Source: Sphaerisporangium melleum | Lineage (GTDB): Bacteria; Actinomycetota; Actinomycetes; Streptosporangiales; Streptosporangiaceae | Direction of reading: 5' to 3' | NCBI RefSeq assembly: GCF_014646695.1 | Contig: NZ_BMNT01000023.1 | Span: 80,697-144,696, forward strand | DNA length: 64,000 nt | Shown: piece by piece, positions 42,541 to 51,526 of the stretch | Layout: each line of letters opens with the position of its first letter | How positions within the stretch are numbered: the first letter of the stretch is position 1 | Translations under genes and position numbers: made by a program | Notes under the pieces: model-generated | What the model was told of the DNA's origin: nothing | Database searches by the model: none | Seen by the model: the letters and a program-made list of their open reading frames with translations, nothing else

Positions 42541-43944
42541 ATGAGCGATCAGCTGAACACCGGCAGTCACGACCTGCCGATCTCCGAGGCCCTGGCCGCT
42601 TTCATGACCGGCGGCTGGGCCGACACGAGCCGCCCGGACCTCGCGCCGCTGCCCTTCGCCGCCTACACCGCCAAGCGGCGGGCCGCCCTCGCTCAGCGGT
42701 TCCCCGGCGAGCGGCTGGTCATCCCCTCGGGCACGCTGAAGGTCCGCAGCAACGACGCAGACCACCGTTTCCGGCCGCACAGCGCCTTCGCCTACCTCAC
42801 CGGCGGCCAGGAGCCCGACGACGTGCTGGTCATCGCGCCGTCCGGCGCCGCCACGCTGTTCACCCGCCCCCGGTCGCCGCGCGGAGCCGAGGGAACGGCA
42901 GGCCAGGAGTTCTACCGCGACCGCCGGTACGGCGAGTTCTGGGTCGGCGCGCGGCCGACGCTGGCCGAGGCGGAGGCGCTGTACCAGATCGAGTGCGCGC
43001 CGCTCGACCTGCTTCCCGGTGCTCTGGCCGCGCCCGCCCGGGTGTTGCGCGGGGTGGACGGCTCGGTGGACGCGCTGGTGCCGGCGCGCGACGGCGACGC
43101 GGACACCGAGCTGACCGCGCACCTGGCGGAGATGCGGCTGGTCAAGGACGAGTGGGAGGTGGCGCAGCTCCAGCACGCGGTCGAGGCCACCGGGCGCGGG
43201 TTCGAGGACGTCGTGCGGGCGCTGCCGCAGGCGCTCGCCCATCCGCGTGGTGAGCGGTACGTCGAGGGCGTCTTCGGGCTGCGGGCCCGCCTGGAGGGCA
43301 ACGCGGTCGGGTACGAGACGATCGCCGCCTCCGGCGCGCACGCCTGCGTCCTGCACTGGATCCGCAACGACGGCCGGCTGAACCGCGACGAGCTGCTGCT
43401 GCTGGACGCCGGCGTGGAGACCGACGACCTGTACACCGCCGACATCACCCGCACCCTGCCGCTGTCCGGGCGGTTCGGTCCGGTGCAGCGGCAGGTCTAC
43501 GAGCTGGTGTACGAGGCGCAGAGCGCCGCGATCGCCGTGCTGCGCCCCGGCGCGCGCTTCCGCGACTTCCACGCCGCGGCCATGCGGGTGATCGCCGAAG
43601 GGCTGCGCGACTGGGGCGTGCTGGACTCCACCGACGGCGACCTGTACCGCCGGTACACGCTGTGCAGCAGCGGGCACATGCTCGGCCTGGACGTCCACGA
43701 CTGCGCCAAGGCGCGGGCCTCGACGTACCTGGACGGGGTGCTGGAGGCCGGGCAGGTGCTCACCGTCGAGCCCGGCCTCTACCTCCAGCCGGACGACCTG
43801 ACCCTGCCGCCGGAGCTGCGCGGCATCGGCGTGCGCATCGAGGACGACCTGCTGATCACCGAGGACGGCGCCCGGCTCATGTCCAGCGGCCTGCCCCGCC
43901 ACCCGGACGAGGTCGAGACCTGGATGTCCGGCCTCCTCGGCTGA
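42541..43944 (+). CDS. pepP: Xaa-Pro aminopeptidase (aminopeptidase P, M24B)
   Basis: 467-residue metallopeptidase that removes N-terminal residues before proline. The N-terminal AMP_N domain includes HSAFAYLTGGQEPDDVLVI. The pita-bread catalytic domain shows all five metal ligands: Asp in LLDAG, Asp in TADITRTL, His in HMLGLDVHD, Glu in TVEPGLYL and Glu in RIEDDLLI. ATG 42541 is the start usual for the family; in-frame upstream codons add unrelated residues. It is divergent from the CBS gene. Confidence 0.93.
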   Translation: MSDQLNTGSHDLPISEALAAFMTGGWADTSRPDLAPLPFAAYTAKRRAALAQRFPGERLVIPSGTLKVRSNDADHRFRPHSAFAYLTGGQEPDDVLVIAPSGAATLFTRPRSPRGAEGTAGQEFYRDRRYGEFWVGARPTLAEAEALYQIECAPLDLLPGALAAPARVLRGVDGSVDALVPARDGDADTELTAHLAEMRLVKDEWEVAQLQHAVEATGRGFEDVVRALPQALAHPRGERYVEGVFGLRARLEGNAVGYETIAASGAHACVLHWIRNDGRLNRDELLLLDAGVETDDLYTADITRTLPLSGRFGPVQRQVYELVYEAQSAAIAVLRPGARFRDFHAAAMRVIAEGLRDWGVLDSTDGDLYRRYTLCSSGHMLGLDVHDCAKARASTYLDGVLEAGQVLTVEPGLYLQPDDLTLPPELRGIGVRIEDDLLITEDGARLMSSGLPRHPDEVETWMSGLLG

Positions 43945-44008
43945 GCGCGGGCTGCGGCGCTCCGATCGCCGCCCCGCCCTGGTGGAAGGCGTTCATCGGA
44001 GGTCGCCG

Positions 44009-44416
44009 TCACCAGGCCGCCACCGTGCAGATCTGACCTTCGTTCGGGATGTGAACGCAGGCCCGCCACGGGCCGCCGTGGTCGCCCACGGTGCGGGTGT
44101 TGTAGTCACCGGTCGCCGGGACGTTCACCAGGGCGGTGATGGTGCCGGTCGCGCTCCTGAGATACAGCTGGTCACCGGCCCGCCCGCTGAGCACCTGGCC
44201 GTGGTAGCCGTTCGCCGTCCCGCCGGTCCCGTCGCAGAACCAGAGCCGGACGGTCCGGCCGGAGAGGTACTCAGGGCCGGCGGCGATCCGGCAGGCGGCC
44301 AGCGCCTGGCCGCCCGCGGCGGCCGGGGCCGCGGCGGCCGCCGACGGGCTCGCGAACATCAGGGTCCCCCCGGCCGCCGCCGAGGCGGCGAGTGCGATGA
44401 GCTTGTTGATCCGCAT
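44009..44416 (-). CDS. Small secreted protein of unknown function
   Basis: 135-residue protein with a Sec signal peptide (MRINKLIALAASAAAGGTLM, cleavage in an Ala-rich stretch near residue 35). The mature part of about 100 residues has four Cys (ACRIAAG, LWFCDGT, RACVHIP, QICTVAAW) and TVRLWFCDGTGGTANGYHGQ. The paired Cys suggest two disulfides, as in small actinomycete spore-associated proteins. No family was recognised. Confidence 0.75.
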   Translation of the reverse strand: MRINKLIALAASAAAGGTLMFASPSAAAAAPAAAGGQALAACRIAAGPEYLSGRTVRLWFCDGTGGTANGYHGQVLSGRAGDQLYLRSATGTITALVNVPATGDYNTRTVGDHGGPWRACVHIPNEGQICTVAAW

Positions 44417-44649
44417 GTGTGTTCTCCGTTCCGATCATCGATGACGAGCCGCCGCGCGGCGCCCCCGTCCGGGCTCCGCCGCCGCGCGCCGGGCTCCTGC
44501 CGATCCAGGTCTACGGGCCGGCCGGGATCGCGGGCCACGCGCGGCGGAGATCGTGTCGGTAAACTTGGGGACCCTGTCCGTCCCCCTGGCAGGAGGCGGC
44601 CGATGGACGAGCGACCGGCCGTGGTGGCCGGCGCCGCGCACCACGGTGG

Positions 44650-47600
44650 CTAGGGACGCCGGATGTAGGCGAGCCCGAAGGTCGCGTCACCCGATGAGCC
44701 GGTCGGCGTCGAGCAGTAGACGTCGACCGACATCTGCGGAGGCGCCTGGTAGTCGATGATCGCGCCCAGGTGGCAATATCGGCCCGAGCCGCCGGTCGCG
44801 GTGACCTGGACGTCGCCGCCGAGCTTGCCGCCGGTCGCCCAGGTCAGGCGGTACCAGCCGGTCGACAGCCGCGTCACCGAAGGCACCTCGCCGGAGGCGT
44901 TCCATGAACGGCTCACGTCGACCGCCGGGGCGGCGGGATCGCCGGTGGTCTCGGTGTACGCGGCGGGCACCGAGGCGTCGCCGTGCAGGCCGACTCCGTC
45001 GGTGTAGGACAGCAGCCAGCCGCTGTCCTGGCCGGCGGACCCGTCGATGGCACGGCAGGCCAGCGTGATCTCCAGAGCGTCGGACAGGGCGGTGCGCCCT
45101 TCGGCGGCACAGCGTGCCGCGGGGCCGTCGCCGTAGGGCGTGACCTGGACGTGGCCGCCGCCGGTGGCGAAGGCCGCGCCGGTGATCCGCACCCGATACC
45201 GGCCCGGGCCGTCGCGCAGAACGCGGTTGACCTGCCCCGCCGAGTTGTACGTTCCGCTGTTGAGCACCGGGTCCAGGCCACCGCCGCCCGGGTACGCGAC
45301 GGTGGCGAGCGGCCGTGTCCCGGCGGCGGGGGCGGCGAAGAACACGGTGAACCACCAGTCGATCGGCGCCCCGTTCTGGTCCAGGCAGCGCACGTCGATG
45401 ATCTCGTCGGTGCCGGCGGGCCGGTAACCGGTGACGGCGCAGGTCCGGCCGCGGTAGACCGTCCGGTACGCGGTGACGTGCGCGATCCCGCCGGTCGAGG
45501 CGACGTTCGGCAGCCGCACCTGGTACCGGCCCGTGCCGGTGTGCGTCACGGTCGCCTGCCCGCCGCCGGTGCTCCACTGCCAGCCCGGATGGAGCGCGGT
45601 CGGCGCTCCGATCGGTGCCTCGGTGACCGTCGCGGCATTGACGTAGGCGTAGGCCCACCGCGGGGCCCCCGGAGCGGGCGCCGTTCCGCCCGCCAGGGCG
45701 TCGAAGAGCTCGACCACGACCCGGTCGCTCTCCGACTGCGTCATCCCGTGGTCCGGCTCTTCGGGCAGGGGGGCCGAGGCGGCGCCGATCCGGATCGTCA
45801 TCCGTGCCCAGTCGTCGGATCCGGTGATGCCGGATGCGTAGCCGTACTTCACCGGGTAGTCCGTGCCGACCGGCTCCACCTGGGCGTCACCGGGGAAGTC
45901 CTGCGCCTGGTCGGGTTCCGCGGCGGGCGTGTCGCAGTCGTGGTCGTCACCGGCGAGGATCACGCCCCGCGGCCACTGCGCGTTCATGACGAACCGGTCG
46001 CCGGTCGCGGCGGTGGCCTTGACCGGCTGATCGGCCCGTCCGGCGCTGGAGCGCGGCGCGACGCAGACCTCGGCCCCCGCCATGATCCAGGTCGAGGTGC
46101 GGGCGGCATCGTCGGGGTTCGGCCGCCCCGCCTGGTCGAAGTCCCAGTCGAGACCCGCGGACGCGTCGCCGGCCCGCACCGCGAGCGAGGGATCCCACCA
46201 CGCCGCCACCAGGTCACGGCCCGCGCCGACTCCGGCGCTCTCGTTCAGCGACGTCTGGACCAGGGTGGGCAGCTGCGCGCCGGAGTAGTCCAGGTGGCTC
46301 ACCGACTCGATCATCTGGCGCTTGTCCTCGAGGGTGAGATCGGCGCCCTCGGGCACACCGCCGATCGTCGTGCGCCAGGCGCTGAACTCGGGGATGCCGG
46401 TGGCGGCGTACCGGTAGTTCATCACCGACAGGTGGTTGGGCTTGAAGTTCGCCCGGTCGCCGCCGCCGTGCCGCAGGCCGAGCGCGTGCCCGAGTTCGTG
46501 CGCGAACGCGGCGGCCTGGGCGCGCGGCGTGCGCTTCGCGGCGTCCCAGGCGCCGAGGGTGACCAGGAAGCCGTTGTCGTCCGGACCGAGGCAGCACACC
46601 CCGCCGCTGGTCGACCCGTCGTGCGTGAACCCCCAGAGGTTGTAGAAGAAGCGGCCGGTCCGGTGCTGACGGAAGTGGAACCTGCGGTAGCGGTCGAAGT
46701 CGGTCTGCCCCGTCCGGTCGGCGACGTTCAGCGGGCGGCGGCGTCCCGCGTCGGACACCGGGATCTCCTCGGACAGGTCGATCATGAGCTGGACGCCGGA
46801 GGTCGCCCCCCAGCCGTAGGGGCAGGACGCCGGCGCCGGGACCGGGGCGGCCGAGAACATCTCGATCGCCTCGTCCAGGGCTTTCCGGGAGGGACGGTCG
46901 GCGGCCTCCGGCGCCTGCAACCAGTCGATCTCCACGGCGATGGTCGTGCGGCAGGGATCGGCGCCGTGGTCGGGCAGCCAGGTGTCCAGGTCGCCGTCTG
47001 CCTCGCGGATGCCGTTCAGCTCCTGCAGGTCGGTGAGACCGTCGCCGTCGGTGTCGAGCGCGGGGTCGGGGTAGCCGGCCGGGAAGACCGGCGTGCTCCA
47101 GGTCTGGTCGCTGTTCTTGTAGAAGCGGTGCAGAGGGGCCGCGGACGTGGAGGCCTGGTTCACCAGCGCCCGGCCGGTGTCCAGGTCGGCGACCAGGAGG
47201 GACTGCAGGTTCCAGTTGTCGGCCATCCAGTCGTCGGCCTGGTTGACGTGCCGGATCCCGAAGGGAATCCTCAGTCTCGCCAGCGGGAGGCAGGGCGACA
47301 GCCGCGCCTTCCAGTGGAAGAAGGCGTTCCTGTCGTCATGGGTGCCGCCTTTGTGGAAGCGGGTGCCCTCGATTCGGTACGGGTCCTGGGCGCCCGGCTC
47401 GGCGTAGACATAGGGATCGGTGCGGCCGTCGCCGTCGGCGTCGTCGAAGATCAGGTCCTGGCCGCCGAGGGTGAGGTACTCGGCCGAGTCGTCGCGGATG
47501 CCGTCGTCCCCCGTGCCGACGACGACCTCCACCCGGCAGACCTCGCCGAGGCGCTGCCCCGTCGTGTTCCACAAGGGCTCCTGCCGGGTGAAATGGAAGA

Positions 47601-48114
47601 TCGAGCCGAAGATCGGCCCGCCCTGCCGGGCGAAGTAGACGTGCCCGGAGTCGGGGTCGGAGATCCGCAGTCCCTGCAGGTCCCACTCGTCGTTGGAGCC
47701 GGTCAGGTGCTGGAAGACGAAGCCGTGCCTGAGCTCCGCCTCCGCCACGCAGGAGGAGAGCCTTCCGTTCCAGGTGAAGCCGGTCTGCGCCCGGTCTCCT
47801 GTGCCGCCCTGGTGCGGCTGGAAGGGGCCGGAGGGGCCGGGTGCGCCGTCGCCGTCGGCGTCGTCGAAGACGACCGTGTTCTGCTGGAGGCCGTAGGTGT
47901 CGTCGCCGAGGCTGACCGCGACCCCCGTGCTGTCGGCGATCCCGTCGTTGCCCGTCATGATCTCGATGGTGACCCGGCAGACCTGGAAGTCATCGGCCCG
48001 CGACGGCGTCGCCGGCACGGCGAACACCACGATCACGAGGGTCGCCACCAGGGTCACGAGCCAGTGCGGGGATGGTGATCGGGCCGGTCCGCCCGCGATC
48101 CGTCGTCCGTCCAT
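44650..48114 (-). CDS. Large secreted zinc metalloprotease (metzincin type) with repeat domains
   Basis: 1154-residue secreted protein. The signal segment is LVTLVATLVIVVFAVPATPS. Two N-terminal beta domains each start with CRVTIEIMTGNDGI or CRVEVVVGTGDDGI and contain VFDDADGDG calcium-like loops. A calcium motif DTDGDGLTDLQELNG follows near 365. The protease site HELGHALGLRHGG (about 538-550) with Met-turn SVMNYRY fits HExxHxxGxxH metzincins. Three C-terminal repeats of about 95 residues, each Cys-containing (AHVTAYRTVYRG, HVQVTPYGDG, DVQVTATGG), end the protein. The long open frame upstream to 48618 is not included. Confidence 0.85.
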   Translation of the reverse strand: MDGRRIAGGPARSPSPHWLVTLVATLVIVVFAVPATPSRADDFQVCRVTIEIMTGNDGIADSTGVAVSLGDDTYGLQQNTVVFDDADGDGAPGPSGPFQPHQGGTGDRAQTGFTWNGRLSSCVAEAELRHGFVFQHLTGSNDEWDLQGLRISDPDSGHVYFARQGGPIFGSIFHFTRQEPLWNTTGQRLGEVCRVEVVVGTGDDGIRDDSAEYLTLGGQDLIFDDADGDGRTDPYVYAEPGAQDPYRIEGTRFHKGGTHDDRNAFFHWKARLSPCLPLARLRIPFGIRHVNQADDWMADNWNLQSLLVADLDTGRALVNQASTSAAPLHRFYKNSDQTWSTPVFPAGYPDPALDTDGDGLTDLQELNGIREADGDLDTWLPDHGADPCRTTIAVEIDWLQAPEAADRPSRKALDEAIEMFSAAPVPAPASCPYGWGATSGVQLMIDLSEEIPVSDAGRRRPLNVADRTGQTDFDRYRRFHFRQHRTGRFFYNLWGFTHDGSTSGGVCCLGPDDNGFLVTLGAWDAAKRTPRAQAAAFAHELGHALGLRHGGGDRANFKPNHLSVMNYRYAATGIPEFSAWRTTIGGVPEGADLTLEDKRQMIESVSHLDYSGAQLPTLVQTSLNESAGVGAGRDLVAAWWDPSLAVRAGDASAGLDWDFDQAGRPNPDDAARTSTWIMAGAEVCVAPRSSAGRADQPVKATAATGDRFVMNAQWPRGVILAGDDHDCDTPAAEPDQAQDFPGDAQVEPVGTDYPVKYGYASGITGSDDWARMTIRIGAASAPLPEEPDHGMTQSESDRVVVELFDALAGGTAPAPGAPRWAYAYVNAATVTEAPIGAPTALHPGWQWSTGGGQATVTHTGTGRYQVRLPNVASTGGIAHVTAYRTVYRGRTCAVTGYRPAGTDEIIDVRCLDQNGAPIDWWFTVFFAAPAAGTRPLATVAYPGGGGLDPVLNSGTYNSAGQVNRVLRDGPGRYRVRITGAAFATGGGHVQVTPYGDGPAARCAAEGRTALSDALEITLACRAIDGSAGQDSGWLLSYTDGVGLHGDASVPAAYTETTGDPAAPAVDVSRSWNASGEVPSVTRLSTGWYRLTWATGGKLGGDVQVTATGGSGRYCHLGAIIDYQAPPQMSVDVYCSTPTGSSGDATFGLAYIRRP

Positions 48115-48276
48115 GGGTGCTCCAGCGATGCCGTAGGAACGATCCACGGAAGTGTAGGAACGGCGCGACCGGCCGGGCATCACGGAAAACCATGATGATT
48201 CGCCGCGGGATCCCGCTCCTGTGCCCGCCCGGAGGAGGAGCGGGCAGGCACTGCCGGGCCGGGTTAAGGTGGGCGG

Positions 48277-48903
48277 GTGCGCGATTCGATCGTGATGGCG
48301 GGTCGTACGGAGGCCGTGCTGGCCGCGGTGACCGGCGCGTTGACCGGCACCGAACGCGAGCGGGCGCGGAGCTTCGTTCACGATCGCGACCGCGACGACT
48401 TCACGGCGGCCCACCTTCTGGTCCGCGAGTGCGCGGCGGCGTGTCTCGGCCGTCCCGCGCGTGAGCTGACGCTCGTGCAGCACTGCGACGAGCACGGCCC
48501 CGGCCACGGCCGCCCGTCCATCGCCGAGGCGCCCGGGCTCGCGGTGAGCCTCTCGCACACCCGCGGGTACGTCTGCGCCGTGGCGGGGCCCGGCCGGGTC
48601 GGCGTGGACGCCGAGCACGTGCCCGACCGGCCGCTGGAGCGCACCCTGGTGGAGTTCGCCCTGTCGCCCGCCGAGCTGGCCAGGTTCGGCGACGGCAAGA
48701 CGCGGGTGATCCGGCAGTGGGTGCGCAAGGAGGCCCTGGTCAAGCGGGGTGAGCTGAAGCTCGACGACTTCCCGGTGACCGACGTGCCCGACGAGCTGGA
48801 CGGCGAGTGGCGGGGACGGCGGCTACTGGAGTGGACGGCCGGGAACGTCGTCGCCGCCGCGATCACCGATCACCCGGCCGAGCTGCGCCGGATCGGCGGC
48901 TGA
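48277..48903 (+). CDS. 4'-phosphopantetheinyl transferase superfamily protein
   Basis: 208-residue Sfp-type enzyme that attaches the coenzyme A arm to carrier proteins of polyketide or nonribosomal synthases. Motifs are RPSIAEAPGLAVSLSHTRGY, the metal site VGVDAEHV and QWVRKEALVKRG (WxxKEAxxK). TAAGGT (48265-48270) lies six bases before GTG 48277 and there is no Shine-Dalgarno. It overlaps the convergent CDF gene by 81 bp at the 3' end. The strain therefore probably makes carrier-protein-dependent metabolites elsewhere. Confidence 0.93.
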   Translation: MRDSIVMAGRTEAVLAAVTGALTGTERERARSFVHDRDRDDFTAAHLLVRECAAACLGRPARELTLVQHCDEHGPGHGRPSIAEAPGLAVSLSHTRGYVCAVAGPGRVGVDAEHVPDRPLERTLVEFALSPAELARFGDGKTRVIRQWVRKEALVKRGELKLDDFPVTDVPDELDGEWRGRRLLEWTAGNVVAAAITDHPAELRRIGG

Positions 48904-50028
48904 CCGCTCCGGTGCCGCCGGCCCGGCGGCCCGGCCGTCCCCGTGAGATCCCGACGGCTCGGCGGGCTCCCCGGAGCCGGGAGGCCCGGAAGCCGGCCGG
49001 AGGGAGCCGTCGGGCAGCGGGGACCGTGCCCGGATCGCGGGTCCGGCCGGGGTGGGGTCGAGGAAGACGTGCGTGACGGCCGGGAAGCGTTCCCGCAGCC
49101 GGTGCTCGATCTCGTCCGAGGCCCGTTCCAGCCGGTCCCCGCGGCACTCGTCCACGAAGTCGATCTTGGCGGCGACCAGCACGTCGTTCGGGCCGAGCAT
49201 CATGGTGAGCAGCTCCACGACCTGCTCGACCTCGCGGCGCGCGACGATCTCGGCGAGGATGTCCCGCTGCAGGCGCGGCGGGGCGGCCTGCCCGATGAGC
49301 AGCGAGGCGTTCGCCCTGATCAGGTACAGCGCGACGCCGAGCAGCAGCAGGCCGATCGCGATCGAGGCGGCGCCGTCCCACACCGCCGATCCGGTGACCT
49401 GGTAGCCGAACAGGCCGATCGCCGCCACCACGATGCCGACCAGCGCGGCCGAGTCCTCGAACACCACCGCCTTGAGCGCCGTGTCCGGCGTGTCCACCAC
49501 GTACCGCCGCGCCGTCATATCGATGCGGGCGGCGGCCCCGCGCACCTGGTGGACGGCCCGCAGGAACGAGATGCTCTCGAGGACGAACGCGATCGCCAGC
49601 ACCAGATAGGAGATCCGCAGGTCCCCCAGGTCCTCTCCTTCTGTGATGGTCTGCACGCCGTGGGTGATCGAGAAGCCGGCTCCGACGACGAGGGTCGCGC
49701 CCGCCGCCATGAGCGCCCAGAAGAACCCGGCCTTGCCGTGCCCGAACGGGTGCCGGGAGTCGGCCGGGTGCTCGCTGCGCCGTACGGCGATCACCAGCAG
49801 CACCTCGGTGACCGTGTCGGCGCCGGAGTGGGCGGCCTCCGACAGCATGGCCGCCGAGCCGCTGAGCAGTCCCGCCACCAGTTTGGCCACCGCGATCGCG
49901 AGATTGATCAGTGCCGCCACCACGACGGTGAGCAGGCTCTCCTGGCCGGGATTCGCCGCCGCCGTCGTCCCACCGGCCGCCTCGGCCGTCTTCTCGCCGC
50001 TCGCCTCGGCCGCCTCGTCGTCGCTCAC
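48823..50028 (-). CDS. Cation diffusion facilitator transporter
   Basis: 401-residue CDF metal/H+ antiporter. Six membrane segments are seen, with the metal sites SEAAHSGADTVTE in segment 2 (HxxxD pattern) and VFEDSAALVGIVV in segment 5. A cytoplasmic domain with EIEHRLRERFPAVTHVFL follows. The last 70 residues are a Pro/Gly-rich unstructured tail that overlaps the PPTase gene, so the tail may be a late extension. The start is GTG 50028 after AAGGAG. It is divergent from a MarR regulator. Metal specificity (Zn, Fe or Mn) cannot be told. Confidence 0.9.
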   Translation of the reverse strand: MSDDEAAEASGEKTAEAAGGTTAAANPGQESLLTVVVAALINLAIAVAKLVAGLLSGSAAMLSEAAHSGADTVTEVLLVIAVRRSEHPADSRHPFGHGKAGFFWALMAAGATLVVGAGFSITHGVQTITEGEDLGDLRISYLVLAIAFVLESISFLRAVHQVRGAAARIDMTARRYVVDTPDTALKAVVFEDSAALVGIVVAAIGLFGYQVTGSAVWDGAASIAIGLLLLGVALYLIRANASLLIGQAAPPRLQRDILAEIVARREVEQVVELLTMMLGPNDVLVAAKIDFVDECRGDRLERASDEIEHRLRERFPAVTHVFLDPTPAGPAIRARSPLPDGSLRPASGPPGSGEPAEPSGSHGDGRAAGPAAPERSAADPAQLGRVIGDRGGDDVPGRPLQ

Positions 50029-50100
50029 TCCGCCGCTCCTTCCCCGCGACCGGCCCGGAATGCGGCGCCGCGTCCGGAAATCCGCTTACTGGCGGAAAAT

Positions 50101-50117
50101 ATCGGTGAACCACCGAT
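50101..50117. promoter_or_regulatory. Candidate MarR operator
   Basis: The perfect inverted repeat ATCGGTG-AAC-CACCGAT lies between the divergent CDF and marR genes. A shorter repeat, TCCGC-N6-GCGGA, lies at 50081-50096. Confidence 0.5.
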
Positions 50118-50181
50118 GATTCCGGCATTCCGCGGAGATCACGATCGCCGGCCGGGCCGCGGAAAGAGATAGATTCACATC

Positions 50182-50676
50182 ATGAGCACGGCGAAATCCG
50201 ACGACCTTGAAACCAACTGGCTGAGCAGCGCCGAGCAGCGGGCCTGGCGGGCCCACCTGGCGGCGCACAAGCTTCTCGAACATCGCCTCGACCGCGAGTT
50301 GCAGGGGTTCGGATTGTCGCTGAACGACTACGAGATCCTGGTGAACCTCTCCGAGAGCCCGGGCCACCGCATGCGAATGAGCGATCTCGCCGAGGCGACG
50401 ATCCAGTCGCGCAGCAGGCTCTCCCACCAGATCGCCCGCATGGAGGTCTCCGGCCTCGTCGCCAGAGAGAGCTGCCCGGACGACCGGCGGGGCACGTTCG
50501 CGGTGCTCACCGAGCACGGCTGGGAGACCATGCAGCGCGTGGCGCCCCTGCACGTCGCCAACGTCCGCTACCACCTCATCGACCGCCTCACCCCCGAGCT
50601 GGTCGAGGCCATCGAGGTCGCCTATACCCCGGTGGTCAAGCACCTGCTGCGCCTGCGCGCCGAGGAACGCAACTGA
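50182..50676 (+). CDS. MarR-family transcriptional regulator
   Basis: 164-residue MarR protein. WLSSAEQRAWRAHLAAHKLL is a characteristic N-terminal helix. The DNA-binding region is MRMSDLAEATIQSRSRLSHQ with IARMEVSGLVARES and the wing PDDRRGTFAVLTEHG. TAGATT (50170-50175) lies six bases before ATG, so the mRNA may be leaderless. The CDF gene across the divergent promoter and the downstream lipoprotein-MFS operon are possible targets. Confidence 0.9.
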   Translation: MSTAKSDDLETNWLSSAEQRAWRAHLAAHKLLEHRLDRELQGFGLSLNDYEILVNLSESPGHRMRMSDLAEATIQSRSRLSHQIARMEVSGLVARESCPDDRRGTFAVLTEHGWETMQRVAPLHVANVRYHLIDRLTPELVEAIEVAYTPVVKHLLRLRAEERN

Positions 50677-50727
50677 GCCGAGGCGGGGGCCGCAAGGCAC
50701 GGGCTGGTACCGATCCGGGGAAAAACG

Positions 50728-50755
50728 CTGACGGGCGGGTTCGGGTGGCTAGCAT
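50728..50755 (+). promoter_or_regulatory. Promoter of the LprG-like lipoprotein gene
   Basis: -35-like CTGACG (50728-50733), 16 bp and -10 TAGCAT (50750-50755) end six bases before GTG 50762. This predicts a leaderless transcript for the lipoprotein-MFS operon. Confidence 0.55.
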
Positions 50756-50761
50756 CCGGCT

Positions 50762-51472
50762 GTGTCGAAAAGGTGCCCCGCTCCCCCGGCCCGCCGTGCC
50801 GTCTCCCTGATCGCCTGGCTGCTCCTGTCGCTGTGGCTCACCCTCGCCTGCAGTTCCCCCTCCGGCGGAGCCGGCCTGCCGGAGGGGCGTGACCTGCTCG
50901 GCAAGGCCGCCACGGCGATGAAGGCGGTCAAGACGGTCTCCTTCACGATCACGACGGAGGGCAGACCGCCCGTACCGGTCAAGAACGCCGAAGGCTCCCT
51001 GACCCGCGAGGGCGACGCCAAGGGCACCCTGCAGATCGACGTCCTGGGCAACCTGCAGGAGCTGGAGTTCACGGTGACCGGCGACACCGTCTACTTCAAG
51101 GGACCCACCGGCGGCTACCAGACGATGACCCGCAAGGAGCTGGCCGGCATCTACGACCCGTCGGCCATCCTCGACCCCGACACCGGCGTGGCCCGGCTGC
51201 TCGCCACCGCCGAGAACCCGAAGACCGAGGCCGCCGAGAAGGCGGGGAGCACGGACGCCTACCGGGTGGCCGTGACCCTGCCCCAGCAGGTCGTCACCAC
51301 GCTGGTCCCCGGCGTCAACGACAAGGTCGACGGGCAGATCTGGGTCGCCGCCGACTCGGGCCGCCTGCTGAAGGCCCGCCTGCCCATCGGGACGGGGGCC
51401 AACACCGGCACCGTGCTGGTCACCTTCGACGGCTACGACGCCCCGGTCACCGTCGCCACCCCGACCGGCTGA
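50762..51472 (+). CDS. lprG: LppX/LprA/F/G family lipoprotein
   Basis: 236-residue lipoprotein. The lipobox LTLACSSP follows a hydrophobic signal. The mature part has the LprG-type beta-alpha pattern (AATAMKAVKTVSFTITTEGR, LQELEFTVTGDTVYFKGPTG, VTLPQQVVTTLVPG). In mycobacteria LprG binds triacylated lipids and works with the MFS protein P55 to move triacylglycerides and lipoglycans outward. The next gene here, 54 bp away, is a 531-residue MFS protein, so the pairing is conserved. The symbol is by analogy. Confidence 0.82.
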   Translation: MSKRCPAPPARRAVSLIAWLLLSLWLTLACSSPSGGAGLPEGRDLLGKAATAMKAVKTVSFTITTEGRPPVPVKNAEGSLTREGDAKGTLQIDVLGNLQELEFTVTGDTVYFKGPTGGYQTMTRKELAGIYDPSAILDPDTGVARLLATAENPKTEAAEKAGSTDAYRVAVTLPQQVVTTLVPGVNDKVDGQIWVAADSGRLLKARLPIGTGANTGTVLVTFDGYDAPVTVATPTG

Positions 51473-51526
51473 CGGCGCCTGCCGATCCGGCCGCACACTC
51501 CACCGAAGCTCCTGCCGAGTTAGCCG

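Noticed and set aside
44983..48078. Long plus-strand open frame opposite the metzincin gene
   Set aside because: Shadow of codon bias; no domain or ribosome site, and the minus strand has the HExxHxxGxxH motif.
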